A DNA stretch of 64,000 nucleotides from Flavobacterium nitrogenifigens (GTDB lineage Bacteria; Bacteroidota; Bacteroidia; Flavobacteriales; Flavobacteriaceae): NCBI RefSeq assembly GCF_003254565.1, contig NZ_QJRI01000180.1:62001-126000 (forward strand), read 5' to 3'. Under the pieces are notes generated by a model. The model worked only from the letters and a program-made list of their open reading frames with translations, did not search any database and was not told the origin of the DNA. Position numbers and translations under genes: made by a program. Below are positions 1-9,186 of the stretch, one piece after another; position 1 is the stretch's first letter, and every line of letters starts with the position of its first letter.

Positions 1-680
1 GCATTCCTGGTTTTACATCCAAGAATCCAGCAACTAATTGAGAATTGGCATCTTGAACTTCAAATAAACCTTGTTTAAAAGCATCTGTCAAGAATACATT
101 GGCTCTTTCTTTTAAAACAAGAGCTTCAGGCTGGTCTTTTAAATATTCAGTTTCAATATTTAAGTCCATTAAAGTATTGCGAAGACTTTCTTTAGTACCT
201 TTTAAAGTGTTGGTTCTAAGAATAACTTTTGCAGGCTGATTTTGAGCAGCAATTTCTTTTGCCCAAACTTTTTCTCCAAGTTCTTTCACACCCAATTCAT
301 CCATCCAATCTGGAATAGATTCTTTAATTGCTCTCGTTTTAGATAATTCGTCAAAACGTCCTTTAATTTTTCTTTCAGGAGTTCCTTCTAATTGTCTCCA
401 ATCTGGAATTGGATAACCGCGTAAAACAGCCCAAACGGCAAACATTCTCCATAGATTGTCTCTGTCATAAGGTTCTTTTACTTCGGCAATTTCAGCGTAT
501 AATCGTTTCCAGCGAACAATTTCGTATATGGTTTCAGCAACAAACTTCCTGTCAGAACTTCCCCAACGTTTGTCTTTTTTTAATGCTCTAGCTACCACTT
601 TATCGGCATATTCTCCTTCGTTGAAAATTGCATTTAAAGAGTCAATGGTAGTATAAACTAAATTTCTGTGTAATCTCATT
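1..680 (-). CDS. RsmB/NOL1-type rRNA (cytosine-C5) methyltransferase, C-terminus cut off
   Basis: Reading the minus strand from an ATG at 680 gives 226 uninterrupted codons that leave the window at base 1. The start MRLHRNLVYTTIDSLNAIF is followed by a region like the NusB-like N-terminal part of RsmB proteins (KRWGSSDRKFVAETIYEIVR near residue 50). Then comes PAKVILRTNTLKGT, typical of the linker into the methyltransferase domain, and the visible part stops at LDVKPGM, just before the SAM-binding loop. The catalytic cysteines lie outside the window. Members of the family methylate a cytosine in 16S rRNA (or tRNA) using SAM. A TACCTTTG -7 box lies 18 bases upstream. The family is clear; which RNA position is modified is not. 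Confidence 0.85.
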
Positions 681-697
681 TCTATATTTTGAGTTGC

Positions 698-705
698 AAA
701 GGTAC
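698..705 (-). promoter_or_regulatory. -7 box of the rsmB-like gene
   Basis: On the minus strand this reads TACCTTTG, a full match to the Bacteroidetes TAnnTTTG -7 element. It would start transcription a few bases before the ATG at 680. A clear -33 TTG is not obvious. Confidence 0.55.
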
Positions 706-766
706 TATTAATTGATTGAAAGTTAAATTTTTAATACTGAATCTTACTTTAGACTTTCACTAAATG

Positions 767-796
767 AAAAAAACACTCTAGTTTAGAGTGTTTTTT
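767..796 (-). terminator. Intrinsic terminator after kup
   Basis: An 8-bp stem (ACACTCTA/TAGAGTGT) with a short loop is flanked by A and T tracts. It lies just beyond the 3' end of the minus-strand kup gene and separates it from the next minus-strand gene. The flanking tracts would also let it work in the other direction. Confidence 0.8.
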
Positions 797-814
797 GAAA
801 TTATTGTTAAGCTT

Positions 815-2794
815 TTATTCTTTTGAAATAATTCGCGTTAAACCAATATTTTCTGGAGCATGAAGCACCATCGGGAATTTCTCTATTTTAACAGAACTGC
901 TGTCCAGACCGAAAGCTCTTTCTTCAGACAAACTCAGTTTTTTGATGAAGAAGTAAGAATTCATGATAATGTTTTCATGCCATCTTAAATCGTTGTCATT
1001 TGATAAGAATTTTTCAGACAATACAAATTTAAAGTCTCCAATAATATTGTTTTTGTTCAAAGATTCGTAACGGCTCGTAATATCTACTTCGCCACGTTTT
1101 ACCATGTCTTTGATAACTTCTCTAAACATCAAATTGATTTTGGTTGGTTCTCTAAAACCTAAATTGAAATCAATTCTATAAATGTCGTCTTTAGCAATTT
1201 CGGTTACTTTATATTGCGTTTTATAAGGCTCAGTTAAAATATTAACGTGAACAAACCAATAAATATCAGCTCTTTTCGGACGTTTTTGAAGAATAGAATA
1301 AATGATTTTTTCCTCCAATTCGTCAACGCGATTAGCATTGGTCATGTAAACCAAATGTGTAGCATATTTCGGAATAGATAAATCTTGGCTTAACTCAACA
1401 AGAACTTGTTTGTAATCGTCAACCTTAACCACTTTTGTATAGTTTTTGTTGATTTTCTTAGCTAAATACCAGATTGTCATTACAGAAATCAGCAAACTCG
1501 CAATGATTAAGGTTACATAACCACCTTCTGCAAATTTGGTAATATTAGCAAAAAGGAAACTGAACTCAATCAATAAATAAATAGTGATCAACGGTACCAT
1601 AAAATACAGTTTTACACGTTTCATGATTAAGTAGTAATTTAATAATATGGTAGTCATAATCATGCACAAAATGATGGCAAGACCATAAGCATGCTCCATG
1701 TTTCCTGATTTCTCGAAATGTAAAACGATTCCAACACAACCAAAAAACAATAACCAGTTGATTGACGGAATATATAATTGACCTTTTACTTCTGTCGGAT
1801 ATTTGATTTTTACTTTTGGCCAGAAGTTCAGACGCATTGCTTCGTTAATTAATGTAAACGAACCTGAGATAAGCGCTTGAGAGGCAATTACCGCAGCAAG
1901 AGTCGCAACTACAATTCCGAATGGTAAAAACCAATGCGGCATTATTAAGTAAAACGGATTTCCGTTTTCGCCTCCTAATTGTTGTAATGTGCTTCCTTCG
2001 TGGTGAATTAAATAAGCTGCTTGTCCGAAATAGTTTAAAACTAAAGTCGTTTTTACAAACATCCAGCTAATTCTGATATTTTTTCTACCACAGTGTCCCA
2101 TGTCAGAATACAAAGCTTCTGCTCCAGTTGTACATAAGAATACGAAACCAAGAACAAAGAAACCATCTGGGTGTATCGATAATAAATGATAAGCGTAGTA
2201 CGGATTGATCGCTTTAATTACTTCTGGATAATTCAATACCTGGATTGTTCCTAAAGTTCCCAGCATAGCAAACCAGATTAACATCATTGGGGCAAAGAAT
2301 TTACCAACCAATTTGGTTCCGAACTGCTGAATGGTGAATAAAACGAATAAAATTGTAATTACGATATACACAATAGTTTGTGTTTGCATCGTTGGGTAGA
2401 ATGCTCTAATTCCTTCTACTGCAGAAGAAATCGAAATTGGCGGCGTTATGATTCCGTCAGCGAGCAGGGCGCTACCTCCAATAATTGCGGGTACAATGAG
2501 CCATTGAATTTTTGTTTTCTTGACTAATGCATATAAGGCAAAAATTCCTCCTTCACCATGGTTGTCTGCACTTAAGGTAATAAGTACATATTTTATTGTA
2601 GTTTGTAATGTTAAGGTCCAAAAAACACAAGAAATACCACCTAAAACAATGTCGGCATTTATCGTGTGATCGCCCAAAATAGCCTTCATTACGTATAATG
2701 GAGAAGTTCCAATATCTCCATAAATAATCCCTAAAGTAATCAATAAACCCCCAATAGACAACTTACTATGTAAGTTTTTATGCGATGCGCTCAT
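815..2794 (-). CDS. kup: KUP/HAK/KT-family potassium uptake protein
   Basis: 659 residues, the usual length for Kup (about 620-670). The N-terminus has the family signature GIIYGDIGTSPLYVMKA near residues 22-38. About twelve hydrophobic segments follow up to roughly residue 440, then a cytoplasmic C-terminal domain of about 200 residues. Members are proton-coupled K+ importers of the inner membrane. The gene is monocistronic, with its own promoter (TAAATTTG at 2820-2827, minus strand) and terminator (767-796). The start MSASHKN lies about 20 bases downstream of the promoter. Family assignment is secure; affinity and regulation cannot be read from the sequence. Confidence 0.95.
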   Translation of the reverse strand: MSASHKNLHSKLSIGGLLITLGIIYGDIGTSPLYVMKAILGDHTINADIVLGGISCVFWTLTLQTTIKYVLITLSADNHGEGGIFALYALVKKTKIQWLIVPAIIGGSALLADGIITPPISISSAVEGIRAFYPTMQTQTIVYIVITILFVLFTIQQFGTKLVGKFFAPMMLIWFAMLGTLGTIQVLNYPEVIKAINPYYAYHLLSIHPDGFFVLGFVFLCTTGAEALYSDMGHCGRKNIRISWMFVKTTLVLNYFGQAAYLIHHEGSTLQQLGGENGNPFYLIMPHWFLPFGIVVATLAAVIASQALISGSFTLINEAMRLNFWPKVKIKYPTEVKGQLYIPSINWLLFFGCVGIVLHFEKSGNMEHAYGLAIILCMIMTTILLNYYLIMKRVKLYFMVPLITIYLLIEFSFLFANITKFAEGGYVTLIIASLLISVMTIWYLAKKINKNYTKVVKVDDYKQVLVELSQDLSIPKYATHLVYMTNANRVDELEEKIIYSILQKRPKRADIYWFVHVNILTEPYKTQYKVTEIAKDDIYRIDFNLGFREPTKINLMFREVIKDMVKRGEVDITSRYESLNKNNIIGDFKFVLSEKFLSNDNDLRWHENIIMNSYFFIKKLSLSEERAFGLDSSSVKIEKFPMVLHAPENIGLTRIISKE

Positions 2795-2819
2795 GTATAG
2801 TTTTATAAAAAGACGGTTG

Positions 2820-2852
2820 CAAATTTACTGTTTTAAAACAAATTAGCGACAA
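2820..2852 (-). promoter_or_regulatory. kup promoter
   Basis: The minus strand reads TAAATTTG (2827-2820), a perfect TAnnTTTG -7 box. A TTG lies 22 bases further upstream (2850-2852), within the spacing seen for Bacteroidetes sigma-70 promoters. The leader would be about 20 bases. Confidence 0.6.
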
Positions 2853-2869
2853 TTAAAATTAAAAAGATA

Positions 2870-2905
2870 AAAAAAAGCACAATCGTAAAATTGTGCTTCT
2901 CTTTT
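2870..2905 (-). terminator. Intrinsic terminator of the Tyr/Asn/Arg-rich lipoprotein gene
   Basis: A 9-bp stem AAGCACAAT/ATTGTGCTT with a 6-base loop is followed, on the minus strand, by a long T run. It is 23 bases past the stop of the minus-strand gene at 2928. Confidence 0.85.
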
Positions 2906-2927
2906 TAAATATTATTTATTTCTAAAA

Positions 2928-4229
2928 TTAACCTCTTCTGCCATTTCCTCTAGAACTTGAGCTATTGTCTCTTTGGCTTTGTCCACCTCTAGATTCTTGG
3001 TTTCCTCTAGAAGATTCTTGGCTCATACGTGGAGATTCTGAACGTTGGCTTTGTTGTGGTCTCGCAGAATAATCTCTGTTTGAATTGCTAGATTGGTTTT
3101 CAGAATAACTTCTTGAGCTTCTTTCAGCTCTTGGAGCAGATGTCTCACGATTAGAATATCCTCTAGATGTGTTAGAAGCATTTCCGTTTCCGTAGTCTCC
3201 TCTCTGCGTATTTTGTACTCTTACGCTGTTTTCAGCTCTTTGAGAATTATTTCCATTGTTATTTGAATAGCCACCACGGTTTGTATTTCTTTCTGTGCTT
3301 ACACTTTCAGAATTTCTGCCAGTAGGGTTATAGCTTCTGTTGCTATTGTTGCTTCTGTCAACAGATGATCTGTTTGTTGCGTTTCTGTTTTCAGCATATG
3401 TTCTGTTAGAAACACCATTATCAGATGTTGTTCTTCCAGTGTAATTTCTATTTGTGTTATATGTATTTCTACTAGTTTCTCTGCTCGCTACACGTCTTTG
3501 GTCAAGTTCATATCTGTTTGATGTGTTTGCGTGTCTTTCAGCAAAACTGTAGTTAGGACGCATTCTTTCATAACCATAAGTACGTCTAGTTTCATAGATT
3601 GCGGGAGCTCTATAGCTTCTTCTCGTATTTACATAATTATATGTGTTATGTACATTGATGCAAACATTGATGTTATTTCTGTATCTGTAAACAGGATAAG
3701 GTCTCCATGCAGCATAGTACGTTGGGTAATAACCCCAGTACCAAGTTGAATAGTAAGGTCTATAATTTGTTACCCAGAATGAAGTGTAAATAACAGGAAC
3801 AACACTGTAAACAGGCTCATAAATGTAATTTGCTCCATATAAGTAAGAGTTTCCAACAATTTGAACACTTACTTTATTGTAATTGTCTCTTTCTACATCA
3901 ATAGTGGCAACGTCTTGGTAAACATCACGATCTAGAACCGCTTGGATAATAACAACGTGAGTTCTGTTTTCAACGCTTTCAATTACACGTAAGTAATCTA
4001 CTTCGTCATCACCGTTAAGGTCGAGATTTGATATTTGATATTTTGGATCATTTAAACGTCTTTCAAAATCTTGAAGGTTAGCTGATTCTCCAAACATCGA
4101 AGCAACAGCTCTTAAATCTAAGTTATCGCTTATATCTGAGTTTTTTGCATAAACAGTAGTTTGACTTTGCGCAGAGCAAGAAGCAAGAACTAAGGCTGAT
4201 ATCGCTATTAAAAGTAAATTCGCTTTCAT
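2928..4229 (-). CDS. Lipoprotein with a low-complexity Asn/Arg/Ser-rich tail
   Basis: 433 residues. The N-terminus is a lipoprotein signal peptide ending in the lipobox LASC (Cys18), so the protein is probably anchored in the envelope. Residues about 30-130 form a compact domain containing LDLNGDDEVDYLRVIE, which looks like a calcium-binding or DxDxD-type loop. Next comes a very Tyr/Trp-rich stretch (about 150-190, YYSTWYWGYYPTYYAAW), then a tail of about 220 residues made almost only of Asn, Arg, Ser, Gly and Gln. Similar proteins are common in flavobacteria, but I know no function. The tail is probably disordered and could bind surface polymers. It has its own terminator at 2870-2898 and no operon partner. 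Confidence 0.75.
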   Translation of the reverse strand: MKANLLLIAISALVLASCSAQSQTTVYAKNSDISDNLDLRAVASMFGESANLQDFERRLNDPKYQISNLDLNGDDEVDYLRVIESVENRTHVVIIQAVLDRDVYQDVATIDVERDNYNKVSVQIVGNSYLYGANYIYEPVYSVVPVIYTSFWVTNYRPYYSTWYWGYYPTYYAAWRPYPVYRYRNNINVCINVHNTYNYVNTRRSYRAPAIYETRRTYGYERMRPNYSFAERHANTSNRYELDQRRVASRETSRNTYNTNRNYTGRTTSDNGVSNRTYAENRNATNRSSVDRSNNSNRSYNPTGRNSESVSTERNTNRGGYSNNNGNNSQRAENSVRVQNTQRGDYGNGNASNTSRGYSNRETSAPRAERSSRSYSENQSSNSNRDYSARPQQSQRSESPRMSQESSRGNQESRGGQSQRDNSSSSRGNGRRG

Positions 4230-4481
4230 GGCTAATTTGTATTAAATTATTTTGTGTTATGCGATATCCAATTACTGTGCCACAAAATTTATTTGTTATA
4301 GCTTGGATTTTATAGTGTTGATTTTTAATGTGTTAAAAGTAGAAAAAAGATGTATTAGTGAATTTTTTATATAAAGTTCTGTAAATGAAATAATAAATAG
4401 TCTTCTTGAAAAAAATTAGAAAATTAATTTTCTATGTGGGAATTAATTGTATTTTAGCGTTAACCAAATTTTAAATTTCCT

Positions 4482-5543
4482 ATGAAAAAACTAGCTTTAT
4501 TTTGTGTTATTTTTATTTTGCTGATGTCTTTTAGGACATTTAACTATAAAACTGACGTTGTTTACAATAATGGCTTTACATCGATGACGATAGATACATT
4601 ATTTAAAGACAGAATTAGTATTAGAGCAATTCTAATTGATAAAAATAAAGTTTGGTACGGAGCCGATAATTCTCGATTCGGTTATTATGACTTAGATAAA
4701 AAAGAAAAATTTGAAGAACATATTTATCGCGATACACTTAAATTAGAATTTAGAAGTATTGCGCAAACTTCAAAAGATATTTTTTTGCTGAGTGTTGCAA
4801 ATCCAGCACTTCTTTATTCGGTTTCAAAAAAGGACCGCAAAGTTAAATTGGTCTACAAAGAAGTTAATCCGAAAGTTTTTTATGATAGTATGCAGTTTTG
4901 GAACGATAAGGAAGGAATTGCAATTGGAGATCCAACTGAGGATACTTTTTCAATTATAGTTACTCGAGATGGGGGAGAAACTTGGACAAAACTGCTTTCT
5001 GATAAATTGCCAACAAATAGCACAGGAGAAGCTGCTTTTGCTGCCAGTAACACTAACATCGTTATAAAAGGAAATGATACATGGCTAGTTTCGGGCGGAA
5101 AAAAAGCACGTGTTTTTTATTCTCCTGACAAAGCAAAAACATGGAAAGTTGTAGAAACTCCAATTGTACAGGGAAAACAAATGACAGGAATTTTTACTGC
5201 CGATTTTTATGATTCTAAACAAGGTTTTATTGCAGGAGGAGATTACGATCTTCCTAATAATAGAGCCAATAATAAAGCTTTTACAAAAGACGGTGGCAAA
5301 ACTTGGCAATTAATTGGCCAAAATATGGGATTTGGTTATGCATCATGCATTCAATATGTTCCCGGCGGAAATGGTAGAGAAATTGTTTGTGTAGGTTCTG
5401 AGGGAATACAGTATTCTCAAAATGGAGGCGAAAACTGGATGCAGCTTTCTACAGATAACAGATTTTTTACCATTCGATTTGTGAACAGAAATACTGCAAT
5501 TGCTGCAGGTCATAATAAAGTAGTTCGACTTAATTTTAAATAA
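4482..5543 (+). CDS. Secreted BNR/Asp-box beta-propeller protein
   Basis: 353 residues with an N-terminal hydrophobic export signal (MKKLALFCVIFILLMSF). Four Asp-box-like repeats are visible: TRDGGETWTK, SPDKAKTWKV, TKDGGKTWQL and SQNGGENWMQ. These are spaced as in a beta-propeller of the sialidase/Ycf48 type. The order of blades suggests a WD40/YVTN/BNR-like fold. Flavobacterial relatives are often annotated as oxidoreductase or photosystem stability-like, but no catalytic residues are visible, so I assign no enzyme activity. It faces a convergent gene at 5616 and shares the hairpin at 5551-5594 with it. Confidence 0.8.
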   Translation: MKKLALFCVIFILLMSFRTFNYKTDVVYNNGFTSMTIDTLFKDRISIRAILIDKNKVWYGADNSRFGYYDLDKKEKFEEHIYRDTLKLEFRSIAQTSKDIFLLSVANPALLYSVSKKDRKVKLVYKEVNPKVFYDSMQFWNDKEGIAIGDPTEDTFSIIVTRDGGETWTKLLSDKLPTNSTGEAAFAASNTNIVIKGNDTWLVSGGKKARVFYSPDKAKTWKVVETPIVQGKQMTGIFTADFYDSKQGFIAGGDYDLPNNRANNKAFTKDGGKTWQLIGQNMGFGYASCIQYVPGGNGREIVCVGSEGIQYSQNGGENWMQLSTDNRFFTIRFVNRNTAIAAGHNKVVRLNFK

Positions 5544-5544
5544 A

Positions 5545-5597
5545 AAAAATAAGAACCCTAAATAATAAAGTAAGTATTATTATATAGGGTTCTTATC
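5545..5597. terminator. Bidirectional terminator between convergent genes
   Basis: A 10-bp stem AAGAACCCTA/TAGGGTTCTT encloses a second helix (AATAATA/TATTATT), with an A tract on the left side. It lies between the plus-strand stop at 5543 and the minus-strand stop at 5616 and can serve both. Confidence 0.75.
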
Positions 5598-5615
5598 GCT
5601 GTTGTATCGTTAAGC

Positions 5616-6074
5616 TTAATCTTTATTTCCTTTGTCTCGATATTGCTGCAATAATTTTCGATTAAAGTCATCTTCAGATTTTTTAAGCAATAATATTTTC
5701 TTTGCAGGAAGCACTTTTTTCAAACTGTTCATGTATTTTTCACGAAGCTGATATATTTCTTTATCCGTGCTTTCAATTTGAGATAATAATGTTGCTGCTT
5801 CTTTATCTGAAAGGTTTTTAAAATTGTCATCTTTTAATTGTCTCAGATACGTTTTCATTTTCAAATACTTTAATTCATACTGCTTATCATCATAAGCATT
5901 ATAAATCGGCCAGAATTTTTCGGCTTCAGTTGAAGTTAATTCTAATTCGGTCGTTAAAAATGACACTTTAAAAGCTTTAATCTTTTCTCGCTTTTCATCA
6001 ATTTTTCCATTTTGGGCAAAAATTGAAAAACTTGTCAGAAATAGCAATAGCGGTAAAATATTTTTTATTTTCAT
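5616..6074 (-). CDS. Small secreted protein of the ECF sigma operon (Spy/CpxP-like helical protein)
   Basis: 152 residues with a signal peptide ending SIFAQNG. The mature part is charged and alpha-helical, with LTTELELTSTEAEKFWPIYNAYDDKQYELKYLK resembling the LTxxQ-type repeats of Spy/CpxP periplasmic proteins. It is the last gene of a three-gene minus-strand operon: sigma factor (7101-6559), anti-sigma-like membrane protein (6525-6106), then this gene, with gaps of about 30 bases. This family is often labelled sensor of ECF-type sigma factor in flavobacteria. A role in sensing envelope stress for the sigma/anti-sigma pair is inferred from the context only. Confidence 0.75.
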   Translation of the reverse strand: MKIKNILPLLLFLTSFSIFAQNGKIDEKREKIKAFKVSFLTTELELTSTEAEKFWPIYNAYDDKQYELKYLKMKTYLRQLKDDNFKNLSDKEAATLLSQIESTDKEIYQLREKYMNSLKKVLPAKKILLLKKSEDDFNRKLLQQYRDKGNKD

Positions 6075-6105
6075 TGTTAAGCTAAGTTGTTGAGTTAAGT
6101 TTGAT

Positions 6106-6525
6106 TTAATTTTGTTCTGATATTAAGTGTTCGATGTTCGGGCTTGTTGCTAAAATATCTTCAAGAGTCTCATCTTCTAGAGTAACATCATTGCCTAATT
6201 TTTCAATATCGCTGTCATCTAATTTTTGAATCAAGTCGTATTGGCTAATATTAGAATGATACGACAAATAGTTTTCTAAAGTAGCTTCGTCTAGATCAGT
6301 TGAATTTGCTCTGTAATTATTTATGACAGGAATCAATAATGCAAAGCCAACTACAGCAGCGGCAGCCGTCCAAAGTGTTTTTTTGCGTTTGTAAAAAGGA
6401 ATTACTTTAACCTCTTTTTCGTTTAATTGCTGTAAAACCTTTTCTGAAAAATCATCAAAATAGTTTTCTGGAGTTTTAAAGCCAGATTTTATTTTGGGTT
6501 CGTTTTCTAATTTAAATGTTTTCAT
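6106..6525 (-). CDS. Single-pass membrane protein, probable anti-sigma factor
   Basis: 139 residues. The N-terminal about 45 residues are charged and probably cytoplasmic. One transmembrane helix follows (about residues 50-67, LWTAAAAVVGFALLIPVI), then an acidic C-terminal part rich in Asp/Glu/Leu. It lies 33 bases downstream of an ECF sigma-factor gene in the same operon. This layout fits an anti-sigma factor holding the sigma factor at the membrane. It lacks an obvious zinc-type HxxxCxxC motif, so the role is an inference from position and topology. Confidence 0.65.
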   Translation of the reverse strand: MKTFKLENEPKIKSGFKTPENYFDDFSEKVLQQLNEKEVKVIPFYKRKKTLWTAAAAVVGFALLIPVINNYRANSTDLDEATLENYLSYHSNISQYDLIQKLDDSDIEKLGNDVTLEDETLEDILATSPNIEHLISEQN

Positions 6526-6558
6526 AATACTTATAAGATAGTTTTAGTTACAAAAGGT

Positions 6559-7101
6559 TTAATTTGATGTAACATATAATTCGATTTTTTTTACTGCATG
6601 ATGATATGATGCTTTAAGAGCTCCGACAGATGTTCCTAAAATATCTGCAATTTCTTCATATTTTAATTCTTCAAAATATTTCATTTTGAAGACTAATTGC
6701 TGTTTCTCTGGAAGTGTTACAATTGCCTTTTGAAGCTTGATTTGAATTTCGTCTCCGTCAAAATACAGATCGGCTTTTAAACCATCAATAGTTTTGTTTT
6801 GCAGATCTTCAGACGAAATACCGCTCAATTTTGCTTTTTGCGACAAAAAAGTCAGAGCTTCGTTGGTGGCAATGCGATACATCCAGGAAAAAAGTTTGCT
6901 TTCTCCTTTAAAGTTTTTAAGATTTTGAAAGACTTTTACAAAAGTGTTCTGTAATACATCGTCAGCATCATCATGATTCAAAACAATGTTTCGAATATGA
7001 GAATACAGAGGACGCTGATAATCAGACAAGAGTTTTTGAAACGCAACATTTTGCGTTTCAGGGGTTAATAATTGTTTTATAAATTCTTTCTCGTCTATCA
7101 A
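6559..7101 (-). CDS. ECF-type RNA polymerase sigma factor
   Basis: 180 residues, the usual ECF size. Region 2 is visible as DADDVLQNTFVKVFQNL plus FSWMYRIATNEAL (about residues 44-85). Region 4 is visible as LPEKQQLVFKMKYFEEL followed by the helix-turn-helix YEEIADILGTSVGALKASYHHAV (about 128-172). Sigma-1.1 and region 3 are absent, as expected. It is the first gene of an operon with an anti-sigma-like membrane protein and a small secreted helical protein. It probably controls its own operon and envelope genes; the target promoters cannot be told from this window. Confidence 0.93.
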   Translation of the reverse strand: MIDEKEFIKQLLTPETQNVAFQKLLSDYQRPLYSHIRNIVLNHDDADDVLQNTFVKVFQNLKNFKGESKLFSWMYRIATNEALTFLSQKAKLSGISSEDLQNKTIDGLKADLYFDGDEIQIKLQKAIVTLPEKQQLVFKMKYFEELKYEEIADILGTSVGALKASYHHAVKKIELYVTSN

Positions 7102-7180
7102 ACTTTTTGTTTTGTAAACTTTTTTAATAGAAGTTAGACAGAATTTATAGTAAAAGGTTTAATGCGCCTTTAGAAATTAT

Positions 7181-8377
7181 TTAAAATTCTGAATCTTCTT
7201 CTTGTGCAGGTGTTTGTGTTGGAGCAGGAGCTGGTGCAGCTGGTTTGCGTTTTACAGGTTCTGTACGTGGTTGTTCAGTACGTGGCTCGCTAGGAGTTTC
7301 GCCAGTGCTTTCTGGACTATAAACTGGTTCAGTAGTAACAGCAGCAGCGGGAACTACTTTTGGTTTTATTGGGAAATAAATTTCGGTTACCAATTTTGAG
7401 GAAGCTTTTACATCCAATTTGCTTAATGTCAAAATTTCAAGATGCGACCAGCTTAAATCTGGAATAATCTTTTGATTGTTGATGTAAGCTGTTGTTTTTG
7501 CAATTGCTTCATTTCTATGAGAGTAATCCCCGTTAAGCGTTGTTTTTACGGCATCAAAACCATTTAGTTTTCCTGCTAAAATATCACTTCCAGAAGCAGT
7601 TGAAATTTCTTTGTTGATTGGCAGACAGATCGAAATTTTTGCTAAACCAGTTTTAGTGTCGTAAGTATGATAAATGATAAAAGGTTTTCCTACTGCAGAC
7701 AATCCATTTGTTTCGCTAAAATGAATAAGCTTTGGAATTACAATTCTAGCATTTTTGCTTATTTTGGCAATTTCGCTTGTAAAAGTCTGTTTGATGTAAG
7801 GAGTTTCAGTTTTCTTCACCACTCCGTCTACTGCAACAGCAAAAGTTTTGGTTTCGTAATCTAAGTTTTTGTCAATATTAGCCAAACTTTTTTCGTAGAT
7901 AGTTCCAATAACTCGGTCAGAACCACCATGAAGCGCGGTGTATATTTTAAACAAAAAGCTCATTGTTCCTTTTCCTTTCCAAGTAACTTTTGTTTTCCCG
8001 TTCAAAGTGTCTTTTAAAGTCCAATTTACATCAGCTTCTGTACCATCAAATTGCATTTTCTGGTCGATGCTTTCACCATCTTTCGTTTTAAGGATAATAG
8101 AATTTCCTTTTCCGTCTGCACCATCCCAATAAAATGTAGCGCCATTTCCGCTAGTTTTATTTGCATAAGTCATTTTGATAGAAGGATCTTCAATAGACCA
8201 TGATTCAAAATCTTCGTAATTTCTAAAGTCGTTCAAGTAGTTATAAACCGTTGCACGAGGCGAATTGATAACTTTACTTCTTTCTACAGAAAAATCTCCT
8301 TTCTGAGTAGCAACAAAAACAGTAAGAGCGACAAAGCTTAAAAGTGCAAAAAGAAATAAATACTTTAGAATTTTCAT
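7181..8377 (-). CDS. Membrane-anchored SRPBCC (START-like) protein with a GyrI-like second domain
   Basis: 398 residues. One N-terminal transmembrane helix (about residues 4-23) is followed by a polyketide-cyclase/SRPBCC-type domain (about 28-175), starting with FSVERSKVINSPRATVYNYLND. A second domain (about 190-340, TPYIKQTFTSEIAKI through LEILTLSKL) resembles the GyrI/AraC effector-binding fold. The C-terminal about 55 residues are Pro/Glu/Thr-rich and probably disordered. Such fusions bind small hydrophobic ligands, but no substrate is known. It is monocistronic and lies about 80 bases upstream of the ECF sigma operon on the same strand, so partial read-through is possible. Confidence 0.75.
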   Translation of the reverse strand: MKILKYLFLFALLSFVALTVFVATQKGDFSVERSKVINSPRATVYNYLNDFRNYEDFESWSIEDPSIKMTYANKTSGNGATFYWDGADGKGNSIILKTKDGESIDQKMQFDGTEADVNWTLKDTLNGKTKVTWKGKGTMSFLFKIYTALHGGSDRVIGTIYEKSLANIDKNLDYETKTFAVAVDGVVKKTETPYIKQTFTSEIAKISKNARIVIPKLIHFSETNGLSAVGKPFIIYHTYDTKTGLAKISICLPINKEISTASGSDILAGKLNGFDAVKTTLNGDYSHRNEAIAKTTAYINNQKIIPDLSWSHLEILTLSKLDVKASSKLVTEIYFPIKPKVVPAAAVTTEPVYSPESTGETPSEPRTEQPRTEPVKRKPAAPAPAPTQTPAQEEDSEF

Positions 8378-8474
8378 GGCAGATTAATTGGTTTCGGTAA
8401 AGTTATAAATTTTATTATGAGTCTTACTAATAACCCATAATTATTAGGTTTTATTTTATTGCGACCAGAATAAT

Positions 8475-8684
8475 TTATCTTTTTAGAAAGATTTTAATTA
8501 CGAACAAAAGGACAATGAAAAGTAGAAAGGCAAGGAGTACTTTGTAGTTTCCTTTGTAGAAAACTTTGTGTAATTTCAAATCTTTTCGATAAGCAAATAT
8601 CATAATGATTACAAATGCAATAAAAAAACATACTCCAAATAGTATTTGTCCTTGACTAAACATAGTTATAAAAATTTTTAGCAA
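8475..8684 (-). CDS. Small two-helix membrane protein
   Basis: 69 residues from the ATG at 8684; an internal ATG at 8663 (MFSQGQILFG) is an equally good start. Two hydrophobic helices are visible (about residues 15-35 and 46-66), separated by a basic loop (YRKDLKLHKVFYKGNYK). It looks like one of the short conserved membrane proteins of flavobacteria; I do not recognise a function. It stands between the SRPBCC gene and a divergent MazG-like gene. Confidence 0.55.
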   Translation of the reverse strand: MLKIFITMFSQGQILFGVCFFIAFVIIMIFAYRKDLKLHKVFYKGNYKVLLAFLLFIVLLFVIKIFLKR

Positions 8685-8795
8685 ATTTAGAGATTTGTAA
8701 ACGATTTGCTGCTAAATTGCCTTTTCATTTCATTGAATAAATTTTCAGATTTATTAGAAAGTGACTTAAATTAGCAAAAAAAAGAAAACTACTAT

Positions 8796-9176
8796 ATGAA
8801 AAAACAACTTGACGCCGTAACCGAATTTCACACTGCTTTTAAAATTGGCCACAGTGCAACTCCAATTGCCGATGTAGGAGCAGAGAAAAAATTACTTCGT
8901 TATAATTTAATGAAGGAAGAAAATGAAGAATATTACGAAGCGGTTCAAAATAATGATTTGGTTGAAATTGCAGATGCACTTGGAGATATGATGTATATTT
9001 TGTGCGGAACCATTATCGAGCACGGACTTCAAGATAAAATAGAAGCTGTATTTGATGAAATCCAACGCAGTAATATGAGTAAATTAGGAGAAGATGGAAA
9101 ACCAATTTATCGCGAAGACGGAAAAGTAATGAAAGGTCCAAATTATTTTAAACCTGATTTTTCTAAATTATTATAA
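8796..9176 (+). CDS. MazG-like/PRA-PH-type nucleoside triphosphate pyrophosphohydrolase
   Basis: 126 residues with the all-alpha NTP-PPase pattern: an EEN/EEYYEAV helix (about residues 46-53) followed by DALGDMMYILCGTIIEHGL (about 63-82). The E-E...D pattern is the Mg2+-binding site of this superfamily. Members hydrolyse NTPs to NMP and pyrophosphate for pool cleaning, or phosphoribosyl-ATP in histidine synthesis. There are no his genes nearby, so a house-cleaning role is more likely. The start MKKQLDAVTEF follows an A-rich leader. It is monocistronic. Confidence 0.8.
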   Translation: MKKQLDAVTEFHTAFKIGHSATPIADVGAEKKLLRYNLMKEENEEYYEAVQNNDLVEIADALGDMMYILCGTIIEHGLQDKIEAVFDEIQRSNMSKLGEDGKPIYREDGKVMKGPNYFKPDFSKLL

Positions 9177-9186
9177 AAAAGTAATA